From Acidovorax defluvii (GTDB lineage Bacteria > Pseudomonadota > Gammaproteobacteria > Burkholderiales > Burkholderiaceae_C), in the NCBI GenBank assembly GCA_003268905.1, contig QLTU01000001.1, positions 124,001-188,000 on the forward strand: 64,000 nt of DNA, in the 5' to 3' direction. The notes under the pieces were generated by a model. That model was not told the DNA's origin, searched no databases, and saw only the letters and a program-made list of their open reading frames with translations. Both the position numbers and the translations under genes were made by a program. Positions 36,735 to 45,283 of the stretch are shown here, in pieces. Position 1 is the stretch's first letter. Each line of letters opens with the position of its first letter.

Positions 36735-37151
36735 CTACCCTGCATCGTGCTGCAATAGGGTCTTGCTGTACTGCAGAAACTCATCAAGGTGCTTTTCGAT
36801 GATGGCGACGGTGATGGGAAGCTGCAGGCTCTGGTAGTCATGCACCGCGATGTTGCGGAACCCCACCATGCGCTGCAGGCCCTCGGCCAGGGCCGGCTCG
36901 ATTCGACCGGCCCGTGCCAACAGCGCAAACACATCGCGCGCGCTTTGCGGCACCCCCAGCCGGTCACGTCGGATCAGGTGCTGGCCCATGTCCAGAGTGG
37001 CCTCGCAGGCGCGCTGGATGTTCAGGATGGCGGCATCCTGGCGGGTGAAGTTGGTGGCAAAAGTGGCCGGTTCGCTGAAATACTCTTCGCGCGCACGTTG
37101 CACGCAGCGCTCGATCGTGGCGGCCTTGTTGATCAGCACGTCATCCACCAT
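36735..37151 (-). CDS. hepT: HepT-type toxin (HEPN domain, MntA/HepT module)
   Basis: A 138-residue all-alpha HEPN protein. The catalytic RX4HXY motif is RNIAVHDY near residue 103, preceded by the LARAGRIEPALAEGLQRMVGF helix typical of HepT. Family members are RNases or mRNA interferases neutralised by AMPylation (on the Tyr of the motif) by the partner nucleotidyltransferase. The ATG at 37151 overlaps the mntA stop by 11 bases, the usual arrangement of antitoxin first, toxin second. The gene lies between yejB and yejE and ends about 11 bases before the yejE start, so it may feed transcription into yejEF. Confidence 0.9.
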   Translation of the reverse strand: MVDDVLINKAATIERCVQRAREEYFSEPATFATNFTRQDAAILNIQRACEATLDMGQHLIRRDRLGVPQSARDVFALLARAGRIEPALAEGLQRMVGFRNIAVHDYQSLQLPITVAIIEKHLDEFLQYSKTLLQHDAG

Positions 37152-37551
37152 AGACGGTTCCTCGCTCTCGGATATCGGCCAGCAAACCGGCGCGCGCCGT
37201 GTCCAGCGCGGTCTTTTCGCTCAGAATGGCGCTCTCGAACATCGCGGCCTGCGCATCCTGGGCCCACCACCGCTCGCCCTGGGTGACGACCTGGTATTGC
37301 ATCACCGTGGACGCGGCACGCAAGTCCAGCAGATCCACAGCGCAACCCGCGATGTCGGCCAGTTCACCGGCAAGCTGCCACAGCAGCGTGACGTCGGCAT
37401 AGCCAGCCACCAGCACAGCCATATCCAGGTCGCTGTCCGGCCCTTCCGTGCCTTGCACGCGGCTGCCAAAGCCATACACCGCCAGCAGGCCCGGCAGCCG
37501 GGCCTGCAGTGCGCGCACGGTCCGCTCGATCACATCAGGGTTGACAGACAT
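37141..37551 (-). CDS. mntA: MntA-type nucleotidyltransferase antitoxin
   Basis: A 136-residue minimal nucleotidyltransferase. The motif GFGSRVQGTEGPDSDLDMAVL contains the GSx10DxD catalytic signature (Asp residues of SDLDMAV), and a third acidic residue candidate lies in CAVDLLDL. MntA proteins transfer AMP from ATP to the HepT toxin tyrosine and so silence it. It overlaps hepT by 11 bases and is the first gene of the pair. The start MSVNPDVIERTVRAL at 37551 is the only plausible one. Upstream is the 169-bp inverted-repeat element. Confidence 0.9.
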   Translation of the reverse strand: MSVNPDVIERTVRALQARLPGLLAVYGFGSRVQGTEGPDSDLDMAVLVAGYADVTLLWQLAGELADIAGCAVDLLDLRAASTVMQYQVVTQGERWWAQDAQAAMFESAILSEKTALDTARAGLLADIRERGTVYGG

Positions 37552-37592
37552 ACGTGTCCCTCCAACAAAGGCGGCAGCATTGGCACTCGCGG

Positions 37593-37761
37593 CTAGGAGC
37601 CTGTCGGACTTGGGGCGTCGAAAGCGAAAATTGGCCCCAGCGAGGACAGTTTTTGCCGGATTTGCGGCCCCATAGCGGGGCTATGGGGCAAAAAGACGGT
37701 GAAAAATGGACCGCTGGGGCCAATTTGCAGTCGACGTTTCCCAAGTCCGACAGGCTCCTAG
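37593..37761. mobile_element. 169-bp MITE-like element with about 50-bp terminal inverted repeats
   Basis: The left end CTAGGAGCCTGTCGGACTTG and the right end (reverse complement CTAGGAGCCTGTCGGACTTG) match perfectly, and similarity continues about 50 bp to TTGGCCCCAGCG. The centre is another hairpin (GCCCCATAGC/GCTATGGGGC), so the whole element can fold on itself. CTAG at both ends may be the target duplication (4-bp, as made by some IS5-type elements). No ORF. It lies between vapC and mntA. Confidence 0.85.
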
Positions 37762-37785
37762 GGTTTGATATCAACGGGGACTGTG

Positions 37786-38187
37786 TCATGCCGAAAAAGG
37801 ATTGAGCACTGCAATGCCACACCCATCAAAGTCGCGCACATTGCGCGTGACCAGCGTGAGAGCGTGGACCTGGGCTGTGGCGGCGATGAACATGTCGGCC
37901 TGGCTGCGCAACTGACCGCGAGCTGCCAGCAGGCCGCGCATCTCGCCGGCGCGGCGCGCGACGGCCTCGGTCACATCGAGAACCGTGATGCGAGCGGCAA
38001 GCCCATTGAACAACGCCAGCGCACGCGGTCGAGGCTTGTGCGTCAGGCCGAACAGGATTTCGTCGACCGAAACGACCGAAACCGCGAAACCTACCGTTTG
38101 GTCCAGCGCTTCAACCCACCGTACCACGCCCGCGTGCGGCACAGGTCGCATCAGTTCGCTGATGATGTTGGTGTCTGCAAGATACAC
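37786..38187 (-). CDS. vapC: PIN-domain toxin (VapC-like)
   Basis: A 133-residue PIN-domain ribonuclease of a type II toxin-antitoxin pair. Acidic catalytic residues: Asp5 in [11 protein letters not shown], Glu in SVDEILFGL, Asp in [10 protein letters not shown] and Asp in [10 protein letters not shown]. It starts at GTG 38187, 3 bases after the stop of the Phd/YefM-like antitoxin, so the pair is one operon. It belongs to the VapC/FitB group that cleaves tRNA or mRNA when free. It is located between yejB and yejE together with mntA/hepT. Confidence 0.9.
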   Translation of the reverse strand: MYLADTNIISELMRPVPHAGVVRWVEALDQTVGFAVSVVSVDEILFGLTHKPRPRALALFNGLAARITVLDVTEAVARRAGEMRGLLAARGQLRSQADMFIAATAQVHALTLVTRNVRDFDGCGIAVLNPFSA

Positions 38188-38190
38188 AGT

Positions 38191-38508
38191 TTAGCGCTCC
38201 GGCACAGAGTGCGCCTCGTCCCAGTAGTGCGGGTCGTCCACCATGGGGTTGTAGCGGCTGGAGCGCGGTGGAATTTCAATGCCGTCCTCTGCCCCCTCGG
38301 AGATTAACGTCGCACGGATGTCGGCAAACAATTCCGCCCACGTTGGCTTGGCGCGGCCCTCTCGCCACTGCTTGAATTCCTCGAACTCCTCGGCGGAAAT
38401 CAACACCGCCACGGGTTTGTCACGGTTGTAAATGGCTTGAGGCTCTTCGGCAGTCAGCCGCACCACTTCGGAGAACTGCTGTTTGGCGCTGGCAATGTTC
38501 CAGGTCAT
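38191..38508 (-). CDS. Phd/YefM-family antitoxin
   Basis: A 105-residue antitoxin. The N-terminal DNA-binding fold is MTWNIASAKQQFSEVVRLTAEEPQAIYNRDKPVAVLIS (shown as landmarks) with the Phd signature KPVAVLISAEEFEEF. The C-terminal part (PRSSRYNPMVDD) would bind the PIN toxin. The start is at 38508, with GGAGG upstream; the frame continues upstream into yejB without homology. It is the first gene of the pair with vapC. The promoter and an operator-like inverted repeat lie at 38523-38570, overlapping the end of yejB. Confidence 0.9.
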   Translation of the reverse strand: MTWNIASAKQQFSEVVRLTAEEPQAIYNRDKPVAVLISAEEFEEFKQWREGRAKPTWAELFADIRATLISEGAEDGIEIPPRSSRYNPMVDDPHYWDEAHSVPER

Positions 38509-38522
38509 GATGGACCTCCAAT

Positions 38523-38570
38523 ATGGACATGTTGCCCTTTGATTATGTCCATTTTCAGAAATTCCATCAA
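38523..38570 (-). promoter_or_regulatory. promoter and operator-like dyad of the Phd/PIN pair
   Basis: An 8-bp inverted repeat ATGGACAT (38523-38530) and ATGTCCAT (38545-38552) with a 14-base spacer sits over the -10 region. On the minus strand -35 TTGATG (plus 38565-38570) and -10 CATAAT (plus 38542-38547) have 17-bp spacing. Autorepression by the antitoxin/toxin complex is expected of the family. Confidence 0.6.
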
Positions 38571-39601
38571 TCAAACTTCACGCGCGGGTCCACCCACACG
38601 TAGCACAGGTCGCTGATGAGCTTGGTCACCAGCCCGATCAGCGTGAACAGGTACAACGTGCCCAGCACTACGGGGTAGTCGCGCCGGATCACGCTCTCGT
38701 AGCTCAACAGGCCCAGGCCATCGAGCGAGAACAGCGTCTCGATGAGCAGCGAGCCCGCGAAGAACGCGCCGATGAACGCCGCCGGAAAGCCCGTGATGAT
38801 GGGAATGAGCGCGTTGCGGAACACATGCTTCCACAGCACCTGGCGCTCGCTCAGGCCCTTGGCGCGCGCCGTCAACACGTACTGCTTGCGGATCTCCTCC
38901 AAAAAGGCGTTCTTGGTCAGCATGGCCGTCACGGCGAAGCTACCCAGCACCATGGCGATGATGGGCAGTGTGATGTGCCACAGGTAGTCCACGATGCGCG
39001 CGCCCCAGGACAACTCTTCCCAGTTGGAGGACGTCAACCCGCGCAGCGGGAACCACTGCAGCTGCCCGCCAAAGATGACCAGCAGCGCCACACCCAGCAC
39101 AAAGCCCGGAATGGCATAGCCCACCAGGATGAGCAGCGTGGTCACCAGGTCGAAGCGCGAGCCCGCGCGCACCGCCTTGGCCACGCCCAGCGGCACGGCC
39201 ACGAGGTAGCTGATGAAAAAGGTCCACAGCCCGAGGCTGATGGACACCGGCAGTTTCTCAACGACAAGCTGCCACACATCCTTGTTTTGAAAAAAGCTCT
39301 TGCCCAGGTCGAAGCGCGCGAACTGGCCCAGCATCTGCAAAAAACGCTCGTGCGCGGGCTTGTCGAAGCCGTAGAGCGTCTTGATCTGCTCCAGGCGCTT
39401 GGGGTCCACGCCCTGCGCACCCCGGTAGCTCAGCCCCCCGCCCTCGGCGCCACCGCCCGCGCCCGCACCGGCCTTGGCCTCGGCCATGTACTGCTCGACC
39501 GGGCCACCCGGCACGAACTGGATCACCACGAAAGTCAGCAGCAGCACGCCCAGCAGGGTGGGCAGCATGAGCAGGATGCGTTTGAGGATGTAGGCAAACA
39601 T
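38567..39601 (-). CDS. yejB: peptide ABC transporter permease (YejB-like)
   Basis: A 344-residue inner-membrane permease of the OppB/YejB type: MFAYILKRILLMLPTLLGVLL N-terminal helix, the YejB-typical VQFVPGGPVEQYMAEAKAGAG region, ERFLQMLGQFARFDLGKSFF, and the EAA loop TARAKGLSERQVLWKHVFRNA. About six helices. With YejE, YejF and the binding protein YejA it forms an importer for oligopeptides (in E. coli, microcin C). It is preceded by the DUF262 gene, whose stop lies 10 bases before its start, and followed by the Phd/PIN pair. The insertions break the usual yejABEF order. Confidence 0.94.
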   Translation of the reverse strand: MFAYILKRILLMLPTLLGVLLLTFVVIQFVPGGPVEQYMAEAKAGAGAGGGAEGGGLSYRGAQGVDPKRLEQIKTLYGFDKPAHERFLQMLGQFARFDLGKSFFQNKDVWQLVVEKLPVSISLGLWTFFISYLVAVPLGVAKAVRAGSRFDLVTTLLILVGYAIPGFVLGVALLVIFGGQLQWFPLRGLTSSNWEELSWGARIVDYLWHITLPIIAMVLGSFAVTAMLTKNAFLEEIRKQYVLTARAKGLSERQVLWKHVFRNALIPIITGFPAAFIGAFFAGSLLIETLFSLDGLGLLSYESVIRRDYPVVLGTLYLFTLIGLVTKLISDLCYVWVDPRVKFD

Positions 39602-39610
39602 TTTTAAGAT

Positions 39611-41311
39611 TCAGCGAATTGCGTTTGATTTGTCTGTCAACTCAACCAACCGCGCCATCCAGCGCTCCATATCCTCTTTTTCCCAACTGCTTTGCGGATT
39701 AAGACTCAAAAAATCATCAACGAGCTTAAATTGAGAATTTCCATAAAACTGCTTCTTTTCAGAAAACGATAGGTTACTAGGAATAGCATTATTTATGCTT
39801 TCATCCAAAGGAATAAGGTTGCCTATCACGTCGACCCAAGTCGCTCGACTTGACTTTTCTCTAATGTGCTCAATTGACATTGATGCAACATTAAGTTCAC
39901 TTGTTTTTTGAAGATATCTTTCCGATTTCACAAAAACCGTCTGAATGACTTTTCTATCAAGCCCCGCCGATGACGAAAAAGAAACTAAGCTGAGAGAGTT
40001 TCTGATGCTTTCCTCGTCTGGGCGTTTATTAGCCAAATATATTGTCAAATCATTCAGTATAGATTTCGCAGCACTTTTATTCGAACCTGACGCATACAAA
40101 CTTTTGGCGGCACGCGAGTATTTACTCTCCAATCCAGATGCGCGCTCTTTACACAGATTCGAGAAAATGAAGTGAAATCTTTCAATATTCTCTACCATGC
40201 GAATAAAATCAGTTTGCCCGATTACTCCGTTAGTTCTAAACTCCAAGAGAGCCAAAAGAAAAGGGCGCGGCTGAGTGACGCGATAAAAATTCAGCGATTC
40301 AAAACAATACTTTACCAGTCTCTCTTTTTGAATTGGCCAATCCCCGTCCTTAGGGGCACCAATTTTTTCGTACATTTTAGAAGCCGCATCAATTTCCAGC
40401 AAAAAATCTTTTGCTGGGGCTATGAATCCCCGCTTATGCAGCTTCTTGAAGCTTTTGTATATTCTCCCATCAGAAGCGAAAGCATACTTCGAATTCCAAT
40501 AGTGGCGAAAGAAAATTTCTGGCGTTGAAAAACTTGAAACTCGTTTCCTTAACACTCCCCAAATTTCTTTGGCATTGTCAATGGGATGAGTCTGATCGTA
40601 ATTTTTAAATATCCAATTTTTTATCAAATCTACGGAAGTAAGACTGAGCCCTCGTGCATTCAAGGTTTCAAATATTGTGTACGCCTCGTCTTCACTTTTC
40701 GCCGTGACTTGTATAACTTTTAAAAAATTTAATACTTGATTTCTAACTATTTTTGCCGCATCCGCTTCACGGTACGTGCCTATACGATAGCTGTCTAAGC
40801 GACCTTTAAAAAAATCCAGGGTTGCCTTTAGCCTCTTCTCCTCTTCAGTTTCAGGTCGATTGATACCAGAAAGATCAAATGCTTGAATTTCGTTCTGGAA
40901 GTATGGCCTTGGACTTTCATTTATTAGCTTAAAATACTTACCACCGTCATTGTCAACACCCTCGATCATGTTATGGTAAGTTGCCCTAGCTGCGGACGTA
41001 TCGCCTAGTTCTTTTAACCTATCTACAATCGCCTTTACAAGAAGCGTCAGCGTTATCAGCCGTTGTTGTCCGTCGACGATCAGGTGCTCAGGCCGTGAAT
41101 CCTCCCCAACGAAAACGACACACCCGATAAAATACTCGTCATGCGTCACGGATCCCTCAGAATCCAGGGACATCTGATCAGTAATATCGTCCCACAGCTC
41201 TGTTACCTGCTCTAGTGTCCACGAATACTCGCGCTGGAAACGCGGAACAACATACTTCCTATTTTGAGAAAATATTTCATTTATAGATCTCGTCTCCGCA
41301 ATCAACTCCAT
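39611..41311 (-). CDS. DUF262/DUF1524 (GmrSD-like) protein, probable defence restriction enzyme
   Basis: A 566-residue protein. N-terminal DUF262 (ParB/DndB-like NTPase fold) has VPRFQREYSW and the catalytic DGQQR (80-84) in IVDGQQRLITLTLLV. The C-terminal DUF1524 nuclease-like part has MSIEHIREKS and GNLIPLDESINNAIPSNLSF (His-containing motif of the HNH type). This architecture is that of GmrSD-type modification-dependent type IV restriction enzymes or related defence proteins such as BrxU-like. The gene is strongly AT-rich compared with its surroundings and lies between yejA and yejB, so it is clearly acquired. The flanking 41312-41411 is also AT-rich. Specific target DNA is unknown. Confidence 0.88.
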   Translation of the reverse strand: MELIAETRSINEIFSQNRKYVVPRFQREYSWTLEQVTELWDDITDQMSLDSEGSVTHDEYFIGCVVFVGEDSRPEHLIVDGQQRLITLTLLVKAIVDRLKELGDTSAARATYHNMIEGVDNDGGKYFKLINESPRPYFQNEIQAFDLSGINRPETEEEKRLKATLDFFKGRLDSYRIGTYREADAAKIVRNQVLNFLKVIQVTAKSEDEAYTIFETLNARGLSLTSVDLIKNWIFKNYDQTHPIDNAKEIWGVLRKRVSSFSTPEIFFRHYWNSKYAFASDGRIYKSFKKLHKRGFIAPAKDFLLEIDAASKMYEKIGAPKDGDWPIQKERLVKYCFESLNFYRVTQPRPFLLALLEFRTNGVIGQTDFIRMVENIERFHFIFSNLCKERASGLESKYSRAAKSLYASGSNKSAAKSILNDLTIYLANKRPDEESIRNSLSLVSFSSSAGLDRKVIQTVFVKSERYLQKTSELNVASMSIEHIREKSSRATWVDVIGNLIPLDESINNAIPSNLSFSEKKQFYGNSQFKLVDDFLSLNPQSSWEKEDMERWMARLVELTDKSNAIR

Positions 41312-41411
41312 CTTTTTCTCCCAATAGAAAATACGTTATTTTTATAATTAACAGAGCCTAATTTATTTAATTTCTTCGTTTTTCAACGATACCTCTAGGG
41401 AATTAAATAAA

Positions 41412-43223
41412 TTACTTCGCGTTGTTCGTTTTTGCCCACCAGGTGTCGATGACCCAGCCTTCGCCACTCGAATAGGGCGGCACAGTTTCGGGCTTGGCTA
41501 GGCGCCAGGCGTTGTAGGCGATGCGGTGGGTGGCAGCCGCCCACTGGGGCACCAGATAGTGGCTGTGCGCAATCACGCGCTCCAGCGCATGGCAGGCGGG
41601 CAGCAGTTGCGCCTCGGTCTTGGCCGAGGTCATGGCGGTGATGAGTGCATCGACGGCCGGGTTCTTCACACCGGCAAAATTTCCAGAATCCTCGGTGTCC
41701 GCGGCTTTGCTTCCAAACAGGTCGGCGAACTCCTGGCCCGGGTTGTGCGTTCCCTGGAAGGCCATGGAAGTGATATCAAAGTCAAACTTCTGCAGGCGCT
41801 GCTGGTACAGCGCAAAGTCCACCGAGCGAAAGCGCAGCGTGATGCCCAGCTTTTCGAGGCTGCGCATCCAGGGCGTGATGGTGCGCACGCCGCCCTCGTT
41901 GCTGTCCATGTATTCGAGCACCATGGCCTGGCCCTTCGCGTTGCGCAAGGCACCATCGCGCACTTCCCAGCCTGCTTCTTTCAGCAGTTGCTGCGCGCGG
42001 CGCAGGTTGGCGCGCAAGGATGCGTCCCCATCGGTGCGCGGCGGCACGGTCATGGGGCCAAAGGCCGCAGCCGGAATGTCTTTGCGAAACGGCTCCATCA
42101 GCGCCAGTTCTTCGGGGGATGGCGTGCCGCGTGTCTCGCAGGCCGTGTTGCCAAACAGGCCGTTCACCCGCTGGTAGGCGCCATAAAACAGCTGCCGGTT
42201 CATCCACTCGTAGTCGATTGCCAGCCCCAGCGCTTCGCGCACGCGCACATCCTGCAGCAGGGGGCTGCGGGTGTTGAGCACATAGCTTTGAAATCCCGAA
42301 GGCAGCTTGTGCGCAAACTCTCCCTTGACCAGTTCGCCGGTGTTGAACTTCTTGCCATTCACCCGCCGCGCCCAGTCGCCCGCGCTGAAAAAACGCATCA
42401 GATCGAACTCGCCCGCCTTGAGGGCTTCGAGCCGCGCGGTGGCGTCCTTGTAGATCTTGACGGTGATGCGGTCAAAGTTGGCAGTGCCCTTGCGCACGTT
42501 CAGGTCCTTGGCCCAATAGCCCGGGTCGCGCACGTAGGTGATGTCCTTACCAAAGCGCACCGGGCCGATTTTGTAGGGCCCGCTGCCGATGGGGATGTCC
42601 ATCACCACCTGGTCGAAGGGCTTGGGCTGACCACCCTCCACACCCCAGTCACGGCTGAACACCGGCAGGCCGCCCACAGTGAGCGGCAGCTCGCGGTTGG
42701 GCTTGTGAAAGCGGTAGCGCACGGTGCGCTCGTCCAGCACATCCACACCGGCCACATCGATCAGCGTGGTCTTGTAGGCTGGCGATGTGAAAGGGCCCAC
42801 CAGCGTGTCATAGCTGTGCTTCACGTCCTGCGCCAGCACCGGTTTGCCATGGTGAAAGCGCGCCTCGGGCCGCAGGCGGAAAGTGGCCGAAAGGCCATCA
42901 GGCGCCACCTGCACATCCTCGGCCAGCAGGCCGTAGCCGGTGGCGGTTTCGTCCATCGAGCCCACCAGCAGCGAGTCGAACATCAACGCCGACAAATACG
43001 CTGGCGCACTGCCCTTGATGGTGAACGGGTTGTATTTGTCAAACGTGGACGTGCGCAGGTTGCTCACCAGCCGCAGCTCGCCACCCTTGGGGGCATCGGG
43101 GTTCACGTAGTTGAAATGCGCGAACCCGGCCGGGTAACGCGGCGCGCCCCACAGTGCATAAGCATGCGCGGCCCACGCGGGCAAAGCGCACATCCACAGC
43201 GAAAAAATCAGCCAAAACCGCAT
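41412..43223 (-). CDS. yejA: peptide ABC transporter substrate-binding protein (YejA-like)
   Basis: A 603-residue periplasmic binding protein (SBP_bac_5 family). Signal peptide [21 protein letters not shown], then the family landmarks [27 protein letters not shown] (in part), [23 protein letters not shown], and [15 protein letters not shown]. YejA-type proteins bind peptides for the YejBEF transporter. The start at 43223 gives the signal peptide; the longer frame to 43688 runs antisense through fabI. It is the first gene of the operon, about 110 bp from divergent fabI, with the DUF262 gene inserted 100 bp downstream. Confidence 0.94.
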   Translation of the reverse strand: MRFWLIFSLWMCALPAWAAHAYALWGAPRYPAGFAHFNYVNPDAPKGGELRLVSNLRTSTFDKYNPFTIKGSAPAYLSALMFDSLLVGSMDETATGYGLLAEDVQVAPDGLSATFRLRPEARFHHGKPVLAQDVKHSYDTLVGPFTSPAYKTTLIDVAGVDVLDERTVRYRFHKPNRELPLTVGGLPVFSRDWGVEGGQPKPFDQVVMDIPIGSGPYKIGPVRFGKDITYVRDPGYWAKDLNVRKGTANFDRITVKIYKDATARLEALKAGEFDLMRFFSAGDWARRVNGKKFNTGELVKGEFAHKLPSGFQSYVLNTRSPLLQDVRVREALGLAIDYEWMNRQLFYGAYQRVNGLFGNTACETRGTPSPEELALMEPFRKDIPAAAFGPMTVPPRTDGDASLRANLRRAQQLLKEAGWEVRDGALRNAKGQAMVLEYMDSNEGGVRTITPWMRSLEKLGITLRFRSVDFALYQQRLQKFDFDITSMAFQGTHNPGQEFADLFGSKAADTEDSGNFAGVKNPAVDALITAMTSAKTEAQLLPACHALERVIAHSHYLVPQWAAATHRIAYNAWRLAKPETVPPYSSGEGWVIDTWWAKTNNAK

Positions 43224-43337
43224 GCGACAATTCTGCACTACGTCGGCGGGGCCTTTGCGCTCACCGCGGGATATTCCCCGCAGCCGGGCTGCCCGCGCCG
43301 TTCCATCCCGCACATCACATTCCACAGGAGAACAACC

Positions 43338-44138
43338 ATGGGTTTTCTGACCGGCAAAAAGCTGCTCATCACGGGCGTGCTGTCCAACCGCTCCATCGCC
43401 TACGGCATTGCCAGGGCCTGCCACGCACAGGGCGCCGAGCTGGCCTTCAGCTACGTGGGCGAGCGCTTCAAGGACCGCATCACCGACTTTGCCGCCGAGT
43501 TCGACTCCCAACTGATTTTTGATTGCGATGTGGGCAGCGACGAGCAGATCGAGCGCATGTTTGCCGACCTGGCCCAGGTGTGGCCCAAGTTTGACGGTTT
43601 TGTGCACAGCATCGGCTTCGCGCCGCGCGAGGCGATTGCCGGCAACTTTCTCGACGGCCTGTCGCGCGAGGGCTTCCGCATCGCGCACGACATCAGCGCC
43701 TACAGCTTCCCGGCCATGGCCAAGGCCGCCCTGCCTTACCTGAACGACAAATCGTCGTTGCTGACGCTGTCTTACCTGGGCGCGCTGCGCTCCATCCCCA
43801 ACTACAACACCATGGGCCTGGCCAAGGCCAGCCTGGAGGCCAGCGTGCGCTACCTGGCCGAAGCCGTGGGCCGCACCGAAGACGGCCGCAGCATCCGCGC
43901 CAACGGCATCAGCGCCGGCCCGATCAAGACGCTGGCGGCCAGCGGCATCAAGGATTTTGGCAAGCTGCTGTCCCGCGTGGCCGACGCCTCGCCCCTGCGC
44001 CGTAACGTGACCATTGAGGACGTGGGCAATGTGGCGGCCTTCCTGCTGTCCGACCTGGCCAGCGGCATGACCGCCGAGATCACCTACGTGGACGGCGGTT
44101 TCAGCCAGACGGCGGGCCTGTCGGCCGACCAGGTCTGA
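43338..44138 (+). CDS. fabI: enoyl-[acyl-carrier-protein] reductase (NADH)
   Basis: A 266-residue short-chain dehydrogenase that reduces enoyl-ACP in the last step of fatty acid elongation. The NADH-binding [16 protein letters not shown] segment replaces the classical TGxxxGIG as in FabI. The catalytic Tyr/Lys are in the [23 protein letters not shown] segment, and DGGFSQTAG is near the C-terminus. The start at 43338 has AGGAGAAC upstream. Triclosan- and isoniazid-type drugs target this enzyme family. It is divergent from yejA; an AT-rich repeat follows in the 3-prime gap. Confidence 0.96.
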   Translation: MGFLTGKKLLITGVLSNRSIAYGIARACHAQGAELAFSYVGERFKDRITDFAAEFDSQLIFDCDVGSDEQIERMFADLAQVWPKFDGFVHSIGFAPREAIAGNFLDGLSREGFRIAHDISAYSFPAMAKAALPYLNDKSSLLTLSYLGALRSIPNYNTMGLAKASLEASVRYLAEAVGRTEDGRSIRANGISAGPIKTLAASGIKDFGKLLSRVADASPLRRNVTIEDVGNVAAFLLSDLASGMTAEITYVDGGFSQTAGLSADQV

Positions 44139-44159
44139 GCACCGCCGACACCGTTTTAT

Positions 44160-44222
44160 TGATGAAAATTGCCGCTAGTGCTTACTGATAAAGCGCGAGC
44201 AGCTACATATTCAATAGCAAAA
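44160..44222. repeat. AT-rich palindromic interspersed repeat between fabI and the DNA ligase gene
   Basis: AAATTGCCGCTAGTGCTTAC, then TGATAAAGCGCGAGCAGCTA and CATATTCAATAGCAAAATG. AGTGCTTA/TAAAGCGC form an imperfect dyad. It abuts the ligase start codon at 44222. Confidence 0.7.
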
Positions 44223-45073
44223 TGCACCGCAGAAGCTGCCTCGCCCTGTTGGCAATTGCTGCATTTCCAGCACTGCCCGCGCTGGCTGCAGACGCCCCGG
44301 CACTTCTTCTGGCGCAGGTGTATCGCCCCGGTCTTCCGCTGCAAGATTACTGGGTGAGCGAAAAATACGACGGCGTGCGCGGCTTCTGGGATGGCCGCAC
44401 ACTGCGCACCCGCGGCGGCGAGACGGTGCAGGCCCCCGCCTGGTTTACCGCTGGCTGGCCCAAGGTGCCCATGGACGGAGAGCTGTGGGCCGGGCGCGGG
44501 CGCTTCAGCCACGCCCAGTCCACCACACGCCAACAGCAGCCGGGCGACGTGGCCTGGCGCCAGATACGCTTCATGGTGTTTGACCTGCCCGGCGACAAAG
44601 GCACGTTCGACCAACGCCTGCCCGCCCTGAACGCCCTCGTTGAAAGCCTGGGCCAGCCCTGGGTGCAGGCCGTGCCGCAACGGCGCGTGGCCAACGACGC
44701 GGCGCTCCAAGCGCTGCTGCACCGCACGGTGCGCGCCGGTGGCGAAGGGCTGATGCTGCACCGGGGCGCGTCGCTGTACCGCGCAGGCCGCAGCGACGAT
44801 CTCATCAAGGTCAAGACGCACGAAGACACCGAGGCACGCGTGGTCGCCCACCTTCCCGGCAAAGGCCGCCATGCGGGACGCCTGGGCGCGCTGCTGGTGG
44901 AAACGCCCTCGGGCCAACGCTTCCGGCTGGGCGCAGGTTTCAGCGATGCCGACCGTGAACGCCCGCCGCCCGTGGGCAGCTGGGTGACCTACCGCTTTCG
45001 CGGCACCCACGACGGTGGTTTGCCGCGCTTTGCCAGCTTTGTGCGGGAGCGCGAAGACATGCCGGCAAAGTGA
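44222..45073 (+). CDS. ligE: ATP-dependent DNA ligase with signal peptide (LigE-type)
   Basis: A 283-residue minimal ATP-dependent DNA ligase. Adenylation motif I is SEKYDGVRGFWDGR with the nucleophile Lys48. The acidic MDGELWAGRGRF (motif III-like) and GEGLMLHRGASLY and LIKVKTHEDTEARV (motifs IV/V) follow, then a short OB domain. The N-terminus MHRRSCLALLAIAAFPALPALAADA is a signal peptide, so the enzyme is periplasmic, as described for LigE, and may act on DNA during natural uptake. The ATG lies directly after an AT-rich repeat and no strong ribosome-binding site is visible. Confidence 0.9.
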   Translation: MHRRSCLALLAIAAFPALPALAADAPALLLAQVYRPGLPLQDYWVSEKYDGVRGFWDGRTLRTRGGETVQAPAWFTAGWPKVPMDGELWAGRGRFSHAQSTTRQQQPGDVAWRQIRFMVFDLPGDKGTFDQRLPALNALVESLGQPWVQAVPQRRVANDAALQALLHRTVRAGGEGLMLHRGASLYRAGRSDDLIKVKTHEDTEARVVAHLPGKGRHAGRLGALLVETPSGQRFRLGAGFSDADRERPPPVGSWVTYRFRGTHDGGLPRFASFVREREDMPAK

Positions 45074-45189
45074 GCGCCCGGCGTTCGGCTCGACCCGCCG
45101 AACCCTGAGCCACATGACCTACGGCGCAACCTGAACCGGGCATCCCAGCGCTGACATCAGGCCTCGTCCAGGCGGGAAATATCCCTGTT

Positions 45190-45250
45190 CGCTATAAAAT
45201 AATGAGCTGCTAGTGCTTATCCAATAAGCGCTAGCAGCCTGTTTGACCAC
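45190..45250. repeat. AT-rich palindromic interspersed repeat between convergent genes
   Basis: The dyad GCTGCTAGTGCTTA (45206-45219) and TAAGCGCTAGCAGC (45225-45238) with a 5-base loop is flanked on the left by ATAAAATAATGA. On the minus strand, downstream of the decarboxylase gene, the stem is followed by TCATTATTTTATAG, so it may act as a weak terminator. It is the cleanest copy of the family. Confidence 0.85.
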
Positions 45251-45283
45251 TATTGCGGCAACCATCAAGGGCTGCCGGAACCG

